A DNA stretch of 64,000 nucleotides from contig NZ_OY734020.1 of the NCBI RefSeq assembly GCF_963455295.1, positions 620,001-684,000 of the forward strand. Direction: 5' to 3'. The stretch is from Candidatus Thiodiazotropha sp. CDECU1. Its GTDB lineage: Bacteria; Pseudomonadota; Gammaproteobacteria; Chromatiales; Chromatiaceae. The notes below the pieces were generated by a model. The model was not told the origin of the DNA. It searched no databases and saw only the letters and a program-made list of their open reading frames with translations. Each line of letters begins with the position of its first letter. Within the stretch, counting starts at the first letter, position 1. Position numbers and translations under genes: made by a program. Below are positions 28,296 through 37,834 of this stretch, piece after piece.

Positions 28296-28892
28296 TTAAC
28301 GACCAGCCAGCTTAAGGTAGACCTTGTGGAGTTTCTCGGTGGCTTCGATCAGGACCTCCAGGCCGCCGTTGTTTTCGATGACATCGTCCGCTCCCCGCAG
28401 GCGGGTCTGGCGGTCGACCTGGCTGGCCATGATCTGCTCAATCTGCTCCCTGGAGAGTTGATCTCGATCGAGTACTCGTTCGATCTGTAGCGATTCGTCA
28501 CAATCTACTACCAAGATCCTATCCGCAAGGGACATTTGATCGGTTTCAAACAGTAACGGAATGACCAGCACGGCATAGGGTGCTGACTGTTTGGCGATCC
28601 ACGTTTCCATCGCCTCCCTGATGCGGGGATGCAGGATCCCTTCCAGGCGTTCGCGCTGCCGTGGATCATCGAAAACGATCCTGCGTAGGGCTGATCGGTC
28701 CAATGCCCCGTTGGCATCTATCAGTTCATCGCCAAAGGTACTTTGAATCTCAAAGAGTGCGGGAGAACCGGGCTTTACCAGCTGATGGGCGAGCAGGTCG
28801 GCATCGATAACCGGGATGCCCAAGGACTCCAGATGGGAGGAGACAGCGCTCTTACCGCAGCCGATGCCCCCTGTGAGGGCGATCACCAGCAT
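28296..28892 (-). CDS. coaE: dephospho-CoA kinase
   Basis: A 198-aa P-loop kinase that phosphorylates the ribose 3'-OH of dephospho-CoA, the last step of coenzyme A synthesis. LTGGIGCGKSAVSSHLESLG (P-loop) at residues 7-26, VIDADLLAHQLV with the catalytic Asp, HPRIREAM and VIPLLFE are typical. The ATG at 28892 overlaps the pilD stop (TGATG). A longer frame reaches 29090 but only by overlapping pilD. It closes the pilB-pilC-pilD-coaE operon, an order common in gammaproteobacteria. Confidence 0.95.
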   Translation of the reverse strand: MLVIALTGGIGCGKSAVSSHLESLGIPVIDADLLAHQLVKPGSPALFEIQSTFGDELIDANGALDRSALRRIVFDDPRQRERLEGILHPRIREAMETWIAKQSAPYAVLVIPLLFETDQMSLADRILVVDCDESLQIERVLDRDQLSREQIEQIMASQVDRQTRLRGADDVIENNGGLEVLIEATEKLHKVYLKLAGR

Positions 28893-29764
28893 CAGTACAT
28901 ACCGGACCAGCGCAGATAGGCGTTGTTGATCTGTTCGCCCCACATCAGACTGATCCAACCGGCTGCCGCCAGATAGGGGCCGAAGGGGATGGGGATATTG
29001 CGATCCCGTCCGCGCACGACGATCAACAGGATACCGACTACTGCACCGACGAGGGCAGAGAGTAGAATGATCTGCGGCAGGTATTGCCAACCAAGCCAGG
29101 CTCCGAGCATTGCCAACAGTTTGAAATCACCATACCCCATGCCCTCCTTGCCGGTGAGTCGTTTGAAGAGCTGGTAGACACTCCATAGGGAGAGGTAACC
29201 GGCCGCGGCGCCGATGATAGCGGTGCTGGTATCGGTAAACACACCCGCAAGACTCAACAGCAGTCCCAACCAAAGAAAGGGGAGGGTGATATTGTCGGGG
29301 AGCAACTGGACATCGAAATCGATCACGCTGAGGGCGATCAGGGCCCAGGTCAGCAACAGCGCTGCCAGGGTTGCCCAGGTGAAACCGAAATGGATTGCCA
29401 CCGCCAACGAAAGGATTGCGGTGACGGCTTCAATAATCGGGTATCTGGGGCTGATCAAGGTATTGCACTGGGAGCAGCGGCCTTTAAGCATCAGCCAACT
29501 GATAATGGGGATATTCTCCCAGGGGCGTATCTTATGGCCGCATTTCGGGCAGTGGGATGCCGGTCGGTTGAGGTTGTAGGGGGCGGTCTCCTCTTCGCTG
29601 AGGGCACCTTCCAGCTCCTGGCAATCCCTGCGCCACTGTTGCTCCATCATCTTTGGTAGACGATGGATCACCACATTGAGAAAGCTTCCCACCACCAAAC
29701 CGATCAGGATGACAGTGAGCAGGAACGCCCAATGGTTTTGCTGTAGGAAGTCGACTATTAACAC
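28892..29764 (-). CDS. pilD: type IV prepilin peptidase / N-methyltransferase
   Basis: A 290-aa inner-membrane aspartic peptidase that cleaves the leader of type IV pilins and pseudopilins after Gly and methylates the new N-terminal Phe. The cytoplasmic loop has the zinc-binding pairs CPKCGH and CSQC around ENIPIISWL; the catalytic aspartates lie in FDVQLLPD and GYGDFKLLAMLG. Eight hydrophobic segments are visible. It is the third gene of pilB-pilC-pilD-coaE and should process PilA (33239). Confidence 0.96.
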   Translation of the reverse strand: MLIVDFLQQNHWAFLLTVILIGLVVGSFLNVVIHRLPKMMEQQWRRDCQELEGALSEEETAPYNLNRPASHCPKCGHKIRPWENIPIISWLMLKGRCSQCNTLISPRYPIIEAVTAILSLAVAIHFGFTWATLAALLLTWALIALSVIDFDVQLLPDNITLPFLWLGLLLSLAGVFTDTSTAIIGAAAGYLSLWSVYQLFKRLTGKEGMGYGDFKLLAMLGAWLGWQYLPQIILLSALVGAVVGILLIVVRGRDRNIPIPFGPYLAAAGWISLMWGEQINNAYLRWSGMY

Positions 29765-29803
29765 GGGCTGATTTTTATTGTTGGTTTATTTTGTGCGCAT
29801 TCG

Positions 29804-31033
29804 TCAGACGACAGAGGCCATCTTGAATATGGGCAGATACATGGCGACCACCAATGTGCCGATCAGAACACCTAATATGACCATAATGATGGGCTCCATC
29901 AAACTACTCATGGCATCAACGGCATTATCCACCTGCTCTTCATAGAAATCCGCAACCTTGTTCAGCATATCATCGAGGGCGCCAGATTCTTCGCCGATGG
30001 CGACCATCTGTACAACCATGTTGGGAAACAGGTTGCGTTGTTTCATAGCGAGTTGCAGGGATTGACCGGTTGCGACATCCTCACGCATGCGCAGTACGGC
30101 ATCACTATAGACTACGTTGCCTGTCGCACCAGCAACGGAATCGAGGGCTTCCACCAGGGGCACACCCGCGGCTGACATGGTAGAGAGGGTCCGGGAGAAG
30201 CGGGCAATGGCGGATTTATCCAGCACCATGCCGACAACAGGTACTTTCAGCAGGATCCGATCGACATTATGCCTGAATTTTCGTGATCTTTTCCATATAT
30301 ATATGAACGTGTAGATAAAGGCGATTATTCCACCCAGCATAGCCCACCACCAATCACGTACCAGTTCTGAAAGGTTGACGACAAAACGGGTCAAGGCGGG
30401 AAGATCGGCGCCAAAACTTGAGAAAAGTGATTCAAATTGGGGTATGACAAAAATCAGCAGGATAGCAGTGACCAATATGGCGGCGATGATCACGGCAGCC
30501 GGGTAGAACATGGCCTTCTTGATCTTGCCTTTGATCGACTCCGTCTTCTCTTTATAGGTGGCGATCTTATGTAGCAGGGACTCAAGGACACCAGCATGTT
30601 CACCGGCACGGACCAGGTTGACAAAAAGATCCTCGAAATGGAGTGGATGTTTCTTCAAAGCATCGGCCAGGGCCGTACCTCCTTCCACATCGGCCTTGAT
30701 GGTGAGGATCAGTTCCTGCATCGAGGGGTTGTCGTGTCCCCGTCCGACAATGTCGAAGGCCTGTACCATGGGTACGCCTGCCGCCATCATGGTGGCCAGC
30801 TGGCGGCTGAACACAGTGACATCAGCACTGGTGATCTTCTGTTTTGTGAGTACTAAATTGGTAGGCTTTTTTCTTACCTTGAGGGGGGTTACCCCTTGAC
30901 GCCGCAGATCGGCCTTGACCATATTGACATCCGTGCCTCGACTCTCGCCACTCAGGCGAGCGCCCTTCTTGTCCGTGCCTTCCCATTTGTAGAGGTGGGA
31001 TTTTACCTTTGCTTTCTTTCTTGGAGGTGCCAT
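29804..31033 (-). CDS. pilC: type IV pilus inner-membrane platform protein PilC
   Basis: A 409-aa GspF/PilC platform protein, the rotor on which PilB and PilT act. Two repeated T2SSF domains are visible: FSRQLATMMAAGVPMVQAF near 75 and FSRTLSTMSAAGVPLVEAL near 280, each followed by a helical bundle and membrane helices. The N-terminus carries the cytoplasmic YKWEGTDKKG motif. It starts 3 bp after pilB, so the two are tightly coupled. Confidence 0.96.
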   Translation of the reverse strand: MAPPRKKAKVKSHLYKWEGTDKKGARLSGESRGTDVNMVKADLRRQGVTPLKVRKKPTNLVLTKQKITSADVTVFSRQLATMMAAGVPMVQAFDIVGRGHDNPSMQELILTIKADVEGGTALADALKKHPLHFEDLFVNLVRAGEHAGVLESLLHKIATYKEKTESIKGKIKKAMFYPAAVIIAAILVTAILLIFVIPQFESLFSSFGADLPALTRFVVNLSELVRDWWWAMLGGIIAFIYTFIYIWKRSRKFRHNVDRILLKVPVVGMVLDKSAIARFSRTLSTMSAAGVPLVEALDSVAGATGNVVYSDAVLRMREDVATGQSLQLAMKQRNLFPNMVVQMVAIGEESGALDDMLNKVADFYEEQVDNAVDAMSSLMEPIIMVILGVLIGTLVVAMYLPIFKMASVV

Positions 31034-31036
31034 GGG

Positions 31037-32752
31037 TTAGTCCTTGGTTACCCGGTTGAGTTCTTGGAGGCTGGTGATCCCCTGCATGACCTTGCGTAGT
31101 CCGGATCGGCGGAGGTTGTCGACCCTCTCCTTTTTAGCCTGATCTTCAAGTTGTATCGAAGTGCCACCCTCCATAATGAGCTTGCCCATGGTTTCGGAGA
31201 CGGGCATCACCTGAAATATACCAACACGTCCCTTGTACCCGCCGGTACACATGTCACATCCTACGGGTTTGTAGATGGTGAAATCGGTTTTTATGTCAGC
31301 TTCCGTGAAACCCTCCTCGAGCAGGGCCTCCCTGGGGAGGTCCTCAGGTGCCTTACAGTGTTCGCACAGACGCCTGGCAAGACGCTGGGCCATGATCAGG
31401 AGAACCGACGAGGCTATGTTAAAGGGCGGTACTCCCATGTTGGCCAGACGGGTCAGGGTCTGGGGAGCATCGTTGGTATGCAGGGTGGAGAGCACCAGGT
31501 GGCCGGTCTGTGCCGCTTTGACTGCGATTTCCGCCGTCTCCAGGTCGCGAATCTCACCCACCATGACGATATCCGGGTCCTGGCGCAGGAAGGCCCGCAA
31601 TGCCTCGGCGAATGTCAGGCCGGTCTTGACGTTGGTATTGACCTGGTTGATGCCCGGGACCTGAATCTCCACGGGATCTTCGGCGGTGGAGATGTTGACC
31701 TCAGGTTTATTCAGCATGTTCAGTGCGGTATAGAGACTCACCGTCTTACCGCTACCGGTGGGCCCGGTCACCAGGATCATGCCGTAGGGTTTATTGATGG
31801 CAGCGAGGAACGTCTTTTGCTGCTCCTCCTCGAATCCAAGGGCCTCGATACCCAGTTGCGCACTGGTGGGATCGAGAATACGCAAAACGATTTTTTCACC
31901 GTATAGGGTGGGGCAGGTATTCACACGGAAATCGATGGCACGGGACTTGGAGAGCTGCATCTTGATGCGGCCGTCCTGGGGCACCCGTTTCTCCGCAATG
32001 TTCATCCGCGACATGACCTTGATACGACTGGACAGGCGGTTTGCCAGATTGGAAGGAGGTGTAGCCACCTCGCGCAACATGCCGTCCTGGCGATAGCGCA
32101 CCCGATAGGTGTATTCATAGGGTTCGAAGTGGATATCCGAGACACCCTGTTTTATCGCATCCAGCAGCAACTTGTTGATATAACGGACGACCGGCGCCTC
32201 GTCCACGTCCAGTTTGGATTCATCGCTTTCGAGCTCCTCCTCACCGCCGCTAATATCCAGGTTGTCCAGGTCCGCGTCCAGCAGGTCATCCATGCTGGTT
32301 TCCTGGGCCTCCATGACCTTGTTGATAATACTGTTGAGCTTGTCCTCTTCCACCAGGATCGCTTCGGAGGCGAGGCCGGTATTAAAACGTATCTCATCCA
32401 GGCCCTGGTGATTGGTGGGATCGGAGACTGCTAGGAAAAGCCGGTTGCCCCGTCTGAAGATCGGCAGGGCATGGTGGGCGCGAACCAGTTTTTCTCCCAC
32501 CGCATCTGTCGGTATGACGCCGGGATCGATCACATCCAGATCGAAAATGGGTACGCCGAACCCTCGCGAAGCGGATATTGCTATATCGATGCTTTGCAGA
32601 AGGGCGTTCTCCACCAGGTAGGAGACAAAAGGCACCTTTTTCTTCAATGCCTCAGCAAAAGCCGATTCCGCCTGCTCTTCGCTGATCAGCCTATCCTGTA
32701 TGAGACAGCGTGCAAGACCGCTTAGATTTACTTTGGGATTCGTTGTGGCCAT
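31037..32752 (-). CDS. pilB: type IV pilus extension ATPase PilB
   Basis: A 571-aa GspE/PilB secretion ATPase that drives pilus extension. It has the N-terminal MshEN/GspE-N domain (1-150), the N2 domain, Walker A GPTGSGKTVSLYTALN near 325-340, the Asp box and Walker B (DPDIVMVGEIRDLETAEIA), the His box (TGHLVLSTLHTNDA) and a tetracysteine zinc finger (CEHC and CDMC). First gene of the operon. The 480 bp upstream contain its promoter, which I cannot place. Confidence 0.96.
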   Translation of the reverse strand: MATTNPKVNLSGLARCLIQDRLISEEQAESAFAEALKKKVPFVSYLVENALLQSIDIAISASRGFGVPIFDLDVIDPGVIPTDAVGEKLVRAHHALPIFRRGNRLFLAVSDPTNHQGLDEIRFNTGLASEAILVEEDKLNSIINKVMEAQETSMDDLLDADLDNLDISGGEEELESDESKLDVDEAPVVRYINKLLLDAIKQGVSDIHFEPYEYTYRVRYRQDGMLREVATPPSNLANRLSSRIKVMSRMNIAEKRVPQDGRIKMQLSKSRAIDFRVNTCPTLYGEKIVLRILDPTSAQLGIEALGFEEEQQKTFLAAINKPYGMILVTGPTGSGKTVSLYTALNMLNKPEVNISTAEDPVEIQVPGINQVNTNVKTGLTFAEALRAFLRQDPDIVMVGEIRDLETAEIAVKAAQTGHLVLSTLHTNDAPQTLTRLANMGVPPFNIASSVLLIMAQRLARRLCEHCKAPEDLPREALLEEGFTEADIKTDFTIYKPVGCDMCTGGYKGRVGIFQVMPVSETMGKLIMEGGTSIQLEDQAKKERVDNLRRSGLRKVMQGITSLQELNRVTKD

Positions 32753-33160
32753 TCTATGGTTTATCGACTATCAGCAACATGTTCTGTTATGTCGGCAGGC
32801 TTGCCTGAATATTAATACTCTTTCGTTGGTCACCTGTGAACATATAAGAAAAACCCGAACAATATTGAGCTATATGCATATTTATTGGATTCGTAATGAT
32901 ATGTTGTATTAAACAAGTTATTGATAGCTAAGTAATATAGCTTTGAATGGGTATGGAATCAATGTATTAGGAAGGCTTCATAGGAAACCCTGTTAGAGTT
33001 TGTGACTGAGGGATGAACTGGGGATTGTGCAGGATCTTGGTTCATTGAAAACACTGATATCGTCGGTTTGCAGGTTAAGTCAAACTGAGGCATTGATCTA
33101 TCAAGAGATATCATGATGGTTGATTTGGTATCCCGAAAAGATTCCGGAAATTAAATGCCA
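32753..33160. other. AT-rich gap upstream of pilB
   Basis: About 400 bp between the pilB start and the terminator of pilA. AT-rich around 32850-32950, without a credible ORF or recognisable promoter consensus; it should carry the pilB promoter on the minus strand. Confidence 0.4.
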
Positions 33161-33192
33161 AAATAGAAAGGGGCCACCTCTCGATGGCCCCT
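33161..33192 (-). terminator. rho-independent terminator of pilA
   Basis: On the minus strand, GGGGCCA and TGGCCCC (33170-33176 and 33185-33191) form a stem with an 8-base loop, followed by TTTCTATTTT. It lies about 50 bp after the pilA stop, as expected for a separately transcribed, abundant pilin mRNA. Confidence 0.85.
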
Positions 33193-33238
33193 CATATATA
33201 TCGCAGACTCTGTTAAGGCTTGCGATTCTAAACAAATG

Positions 33239-33694
33239 CTACCGCTCAAAGCCAGTGCTTGCTTTATAGCAAGTATCAGCGGCGCTAGCTGCAGTAACAT
33301 TAATATTCCAAAGTACAGCTTCGACGTTCGGAACAGGTGTCATTGTAATATCACATTCGCCAACCTCTGGTGTGCCAGAAAGTGTAATTACGCCACCTGC
33401 GACAACTGGATCGGCATCCATGTAACTTGTTGTAGTGTTAGTGATATCGAAATCAGGGGAGACATAGCCGCCATTGATAAGGTCAGCTACGGTACCGCAG
33501 TTAGCTAAGCCTCTTTGATCGTTGGCACATTCGCCAATGGCTACCTGTACTGCTCGTACTGCTGCCACATTGTTGGCCCACTTGGTACGTGAGGAATAGT
33601 CACGATACTGTGGAATAACGATGGCGGCCAGGATGCCGATGATGGCGACCACGATCATGAGTTCGATAAGGGTGAAACCAGACTGTTTACGCAT
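33239..33694 (-). CDS. pilA: type IVa major pilin PilA
   Basis: A 151-aa prepilin. The leader MRKQSG is cut before Phe7 by PilD; the mature N-terminus FTLIELMIVVAIIGILAAI has Glu5, needed for assembly. YRDYSSRTKWANNV follows. Cys residues in GECANDQ and GLANCG, GECDI, and the final ADTCYKASTGF allow two disulfides, the last forming the usual C-terminal loop. The ATG at 33694 follows AGGAG by 7 bases; the open frame further upstream is not coding. A sigma-54 promoter lies about 125 bp upstream and a terminator downstream. Confidence 0.95.
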   Translation of the reverse strand: MRKQSGFTLIELMIVVAIIGILAAIVIPQYRDYSSRTKWANNVAAVRAVQVAIGECANDQRGLANCGTVADLINGGYVSPDFDITNTTTSYMDADPVVAGGVITLSGTPEVGECDITMTPVPNVEAVLWNINVTAASAADTCYKASTGFER

Positions 33695-33818
33695 TTTAAT
33701 ACTCCTGATTGTTTGCTGACTTGGCCAGCGCAAATTAAGTTGTTGCAGGTTGTACTTGGGTCTTTCGGCCGTGTTTCCGACATCTTTAGGAAAAACGGAA
33801 CCGGGTTGTCTTACCTCA

Positions 33819-33835
33819 TGCAAGCATAGTGCCAA
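33819..33835 (-). promoter_or_regulatory. sigma-54 promoter of pilA
   Basis: Reading leftward, TTGGCAC, five bases, then TTGCA: an almost perfect -24/-12 (TGGCAC-N5-TTGCA) element, about 125 bp before the pilA ATG. pilA is RpoN/PilR-dependent in Pseudomonas, and pilR-pilS lie next door, so PilR control is strongly suggested. Confidence 0.9.
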
Positions 33836-34126
33836 CTTTGTGGATTGAGGCGTGGAACAGAGCTTGCTCATGGCCTGATCTGTTGCAGATGAGAGCTATT
33901 TCATATCCGGTTACAGGTGGGTGTGGGATAGATGTAAAACCAATAAAAAACCTTTTAAATCATTATGTTGTCATGATCATTAAGGGTGAGATTTGGATAA
34001 AGTTCAATTGCCTTGGTTCCTATCTTTCTGCTACCCATCTGTTTGCTTCAAGCGTGCATGTGATCCTGTCTTGTTATTTCTTTGGGAATGGAAGGATTGA
34101 TAGGGCCGTGGGGGGCCTGGTGGTTA

Positions 34127-34143
34127 TTGTCAAAAAGTGACAA
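34127..34143. promoter_or_regulatory. possible PilR enhancer site
   Basis: A perfect inverted repeat TTGTCA-N5-TGACAA about 290 bp upstream of the sigma-54 promoter. PilR is known to bind upstream TGTC-type repeats, so this is a fair candidate enhancer; no other gene in this 600-bp gap explains it. The rest of 33836-34293 shows nothing recognisable. Confidence 0.45.
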
Positions 34144-34293
34144 TCCTCGTCACTTTAAGCTTGGATATCACCTCTCTTTTGTGATCTGCCTCACGCAAAT
34201 AGCGATAAAGTGATGGCCAAGTGTGATGAAGTTGCCTGAGCTAAAGGTGAAACTTTGTTACATGGCCAATCGGATAGGGAGTCAATGCTGTTC

Positions 34294-35649
34294 CTATTCG
34301 ATACCGAATTTTTCCAGTCGGTAGCGAAGGGATCGGAGGGTCATGCCGAGCTTTTTTGCCGCCGCTGTGCGGTTCCAGCGGGTCTCTTCAAGGGCCTTTA
34401 CGATGGCATCCCGTTCCACCTGCTCCATCTTGTCACCCAAGGGTCGGTCGGAGGATACGCTGGCTTGGCTGGCCTTTGCCTGGTGGTTTTCGGGCAGATG
34501 CAGATCTTCGGCGAGAAGTTCCGATCCCTCGAGCAGGGTGACGGAGCGTTCGAGTATGTTTTCCAGCTCGCGGATATTGCCCGGGAAGCTGTAGGCCTTG
34601 AGTTTCTTCAAGGCGGATGAGGAGAGCTTTGACTTTTTGTTCCCGCTATCCCGGGCCATGCGGGTGAGGAAGTGCTGGGCCAGCAGGGGGATGTCTTCAC
34701 TTCTCTCCCTCAACGGCGGCAGGGGCAATTCAATTACGTTGATACGGTAGAAGAGGTCCTGCCTGAATTCGCCGTTTTCCACCAGTTCGGCAAGGTCCCT
34801 GTGGGTGGCGCTGATGATACGCACATCCATGGGGATCTCCTCCTGGCTGCCCACGGATCGAACCTGTTTTTCCTGGATCGCGCGCAACAGCTTGACCTGC
34901 ATGTGCAGGGGCAGATCGGCGATCTCATCCAGGAACAGGGTGCCCCCATCCGCGCTGAGAAACAGTCCCTGGTGATCACTGCTGGCACCGGTGAAGCTCC
35001 CCTTTTTGTGCCCGAAGAGCTCACTCTCCATGAGTTCATGGGGAATGGCGCCACAGTTGACCGCCACGAAGGGGTGCTCGGCTCGGGGACCCAGTTGGTG
35101 AATCTGTCGTGCAGCCAACTCCTTTCCGGTACCCGATTCACCGCTGATGTAGACCGGGGCCTGGCTGCGGGCCAGTTTGCTGATCAGCCCCCGAACCCGT
35201 TTCATGGGCGGTGAATTGCCCAGCATCGGGGAGTGTTCGCCACCAGGTGTTTTATCGGGCGATGCCGGCTGCGCCGTCTGCTTGCCCAGACTGATCGCCT
35301 GCTGCACCAGCTTACGCAGCATTTCCAGGTCGACAGGCTTGGATACAAAGTCGAATGCCCCTGCCTTCAGGGCCTCGATGGCGGACTCCATGTTCCCGTG
35401 GGCGGTTATCATGGCCACGGGCAGTTGCGGATAGGTCTGGTTGATATGCCTGACCAGGTCGATGCCGTTGCCGTCAGGCAGTCGCATGTCGGATAGGCAG
35501 AGATCGAATGCCTGCTCGGTGAGTATTTTTCGCGCGCTTGCCAGGTCAAACACAGAGTGAGCGTCGATCCCCATGCGAATCAGGGTGATTTCCAACAATT
35601 CACAGATATCCGGCTCATCGTCAACGATCAGGGCTGTCGGCTGGGTCAT
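34294..35649 (-). CDS. pilR: sigma-54-dependent response regulator PilR
   Basis: A 451-aa NtrC-type activator: receiver with phospho-acceptor Asp54 (CLSDMRLPDG), AAA+ domain with Walker A GESGTGKE at 170-177 and the sigma-54-contacting loop GSFTGA at 217-222 (usual GAFTGA, Ala changed to Ser), and a Fis-type helix-turn-helix at the C-terminus (NRTAAAKKLGMTLRSLRYRL). The ATG at 35649 overlaps the pilS stop (ATGA) and is preferred over an upstream one at 35673. It should act on the sigma-54 promoter at 33819. Confidence 0.95.
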   Translation of the reverse strand: MTQPTALIVDDEPDICELLEITLIRMGIDAHSVFDLASARKILTEQAFDLCLSDMRLPDGNGIDLVRHINQTYPQLPVAMITAHGNMESAIEALKAGAFDFVSKPVDLEMLRKLVQQAISLGKQTAQPASPDKTPGGEHSPMLGNSPPMKRVRGLISKLARSQAPVYISGESGTGKELAARQIHQLGPRAEHPFVAVNCGAIPHELMESELFGHKKGSFTGASSDHQGLFLSADGGTLFLDEIADLPLHMQVKLLRAIQEKQVRSVGSQEEIPMDVRIISATHRDLAELVENGEFRQDLFYRINVIELPLPPLRERSEDIPLLAQHFLTRMARDSGNKKSKLSSSALKKLKAYSFPGNIRELENILERSVTLLEGSELLAEDLHLPENHQAKASQASVSSDRPLGDKMEQVERDAIVKALEETRWNRTAAAKKLGMTLRSLRYRLEKFGIE

Positions 35650-37292
35650 TCGGGTCGTCTCCCGGGCTTCCACCGGTCAAAATGGAGGCGAAAACAGCTG
35701 CCCCCAGTCGGTCCCGGAATATATTCCAGGCGGATATGGTTGGTCTCGCTCAACTCCTTGGCGATATACAGGCCAAGCCCTGTGCCCGTGTTACGGGTGG
35801 TGAAAAAGGGTTCAAATATCTGTTTTGCCACTTTGGGTGTAATACCTGGTCCGTTGTCTATTACATCAACGACTGGATGATCGAATTCCTGAATGATGCC
35901 ACCGATGATCTGTATCTTTGGATCATCCTTGGCGCCATGTTCCCTGGCATTATTACAGAGATTGGTAAGGATTTGTCTCAACTGCTCAGGATCGGCGATG
36001 ACGCCGGTGTCCGAGGGTTCGATCTGCAGCAGGATGTCATCCCGATGGAATCCCTGATGCTTGACCAGGTCATCAACCACCTTTTTCAGCCATAGTTTCA
36101 GTTTTATCTTTTTCGGGCTGCCAGGGTCCCGGCGTGAGAGTTGCAGCACATTCTCGATGACCTGATTCACCCGTGCGGTATTGGTCTTGATGATCTCCGT
36201 TAGTCTCTGGTCTGCCGGGTTCAGGTCCGGGGATTCGTCGAACAGCTGACTGGCATGGCTGATTGCCCCCAGCGGGTTACGGATCTCATGGGCGATACTG
36301 GCCGTGAGCCTGCCCAGTGAAGCGAGTTTCATCTGTTGTGCCTCACGGGTGATTTGGGAGGTATCCTCCAGAAAGATCAGCATATCCCCCTGTTCCCCAC
36401 CCCCAAGCGGGTTGAAGTGGGCCCTGAGTTCAGGCCCTTGGTGTTGAGTGCGAAAATTAAAGTAACGACGTTTCGATCCGGCATGGTGCTTCCTGAGCAT
36501 GTGGGCCAGCTCCGGCGATGCCTTTACCAATTGCTCCCCGGTCGTGATAGTGGGCATGCCTAGCAGGTGCCAGGCGGGATCATTCATCATTACCAGCATG
36601 CCGGAGGCGTCGACCACTAATACCCCGGTGCGCATGTGCTGGATGACGTAGGCATTGATTTTGGCCAGATGGTCCAACTCATTGGCCCGCTCCTGGGCCA
36701 ATTGCTCACTGGCCCGCACCCGACTACTCAGTACCAGGGTAAGCAGGGCGGTGGCAAAAAAAACCGCACCAAGAAAACCCGCCTGAACAAACCGAGGTGA
36801 TATGACGGTGGTACTCAGGGAGATATATATCTGATCCGTAATCACCCCTAGGGCAGCCAACGCGGCAAATAGCAGCGCTGCACGGCCATCGATGATAAGC
36901 GCGCCGGCAATGATGGAGACGGCGATTAACATGCCCATACCGGTCTCTACCCCCCCACTGGCATGGGTCAGCAGGAGAATGGCGACTATATCCACGAACA
37001 GGGCCAGGTAGGTTTGCTGTTCGGGGTTCGGGGAGCGCCAGAGAAAAAATAGCACAGAGAGTAAGGTCAATGCGGTATAGAGTGAACCGGTAACGGTAAA
37101 TAGCTCCGGTACTACTGATCCCAGAAAGGATGGTCCGGCCCCCGAGTAGAAAAAAAACATCAAGGTCAGGGAGAGGGTGATCCGGTAGAGCAGATAGAGG
37201 CTCAGGGAGCGCCAATGACTATGCTCAGCCCCATTGTTGACTTGGCTGGTATCTGTCAGAGTCTCTTCAGACGTATCGAACCAATTCAGCAT
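35646..37292 (-). CDS. pilS: sensor histidine kinase PilS
   Basis: A 548-aa membrane kinase that senses pilin levels and phosphorylates PilR. About six N-terminal membrane helices (30-195), a PAS domain (about 215-320), HisKA with IAHEIRNPLGAISHASQL (His near 346), and HATPase with NLCNNAREHGA, DNGPGITP and TGLGLYIAKEL. Coupled to pilR by an ATGA overlap. The first gene of pilS-pilR; the PP0621-like gene lies 5 bp upstream in the same direction. Confidence 0.95.
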   Translation of the reverse strand: MLNWFDTSEETLTDTSQVNNGAEHSHWRSLSLYLLYRITLSLTLMFFFYSGAGPSFLGSVVPELFTVTGSLYTALTLLSVLFFLWRSPNPEQQTYLALFVDIVAILLLTHASGGVETGMGMLIAVSIIAGALIIDGRAALLFAALAALGVITDQIYISLSTTVISPRFVQAGFLGAVFFATALLTLVLSSRVRASEQLAQERANELDHLAKINAYVIQHMRTGVLVVDASGMLVMMNDPAWHLLGMPTITTGEQLVKASPELAHMLRKHHAGSKRRYFNFRTQHQGPELRAHFNPLGGGEQGDMLIFLEDTSQITREAQQMKLASLGRLTASIAHEIRNPLGAISHASQLFDESPDLNPADQRLTEIIKTNTARVNQVIENVLQLSRRDPGSPKKIKLKLWLKKVVDDLVKHQGFHRDDILLQIEPSDTGVIADPEQLRQILTNLCNNAREHGAKDDPKIQIIGGIIQEFDHPVVDVIDNGPGITPKVAKQIFEPFFTTRNTGTGLGLYIAKELSETNHIRLEYIPGPTGGSCFRLHFDRWKPGRRPE

Positions 37293-37297
37293 GATGA

Positions 37298-37534
37298 TCA
37301 GGATTTTTGTTCATCTGCAGCCTTCAGGTGGGCCTTGCTGCAGTAATACTTACCGTCGTCATTCACCGCCTCATCTCTGGGTAGATGGAGGCCGCAATAG
37401 GCGCATTGGACACTATCCACCGATTTGACCTGTTGTGACGGATCGCCTTTTTGCTGGTGTTGCCGCCACAAATGGCGGCCAATGAGGAAGACTCCCCACA
37501 ATGCCAACGCCAAAAAGATATACCTGAGTCCCAT
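37298..37534 (-). CDS. PP0621-family small zinc-ribbon membrane protein
   Basis: A 78-aa protein: an N-terminal membrane helix (GLRYIFLALALWGVFLIG) and a cytoplasmic zinc-ribbon-like tail, CAYCGLHLPRDEAV and YYCSKAHL. This architecture defines the PP0621 family commonly found just upstream of pilS-pilR in gammaproteobacteria. Function unknown. The stop is 5 bp before the pilS start, so the three form one operon. Confidence 0.85.
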   Translation of the reverse strand: MGLRYIFLALALWGVFLIGRHLWRQHQQKGDPSQQVKSVDSVQCAYCGLHLPRDEAVNDDGKYYCSKAHLKAADEQKS

Positions 37535-37575
37535 TCAGTTGATTCTTTATTATGTATGCATAGGAGTCAATCTTG

Positions 37576-37775
37576 ATCAGTCCGCGAATGAACGCGAATA
37601 AGCGCAAATATACTGAGACTTGAAATAAACTGATGAATATTGACAGAGCGTAGGGTGCGGCTTGCCGCACCGATGATTCAGAATGGACCTTTGAGTGCAG
37701 ATGGTTCCGGTGCGGCAAGCCGCACCCTACACATGAAAACAATATTTGCTTTTATTCGCGTTTATTTGCGGAGGT
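37576..37775. repeat. nested palindromic repeat, copy 3
   Basis: Inner arms 37650-37671 and 37709-37730 form the same perfect 22-bp inverted repeat as copy 1 (starting GTAGGGTGCGG). Outer arms, CGCGAATGAACGCGAATAAG (about 37583) and TTATTCGCGTTTATTTGCGG (37752-37771), also pair. The spacer between inner arms differs from copy 1. It occupies nearly all of the gap between the PP0621-like gene and nadE. Confidence 0.85.
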
Positions 37776-37834
37776 AGAGATCTTTTGCGAATATTCCATC
37801 TCGATTTGACTGCAACCAGCCTAGGAGTGGGTCC

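Noticed and set aside
31151-31906. 251-codon ORF opposite pilB
   Set aside because: Shadow frame of pilB without any domain.
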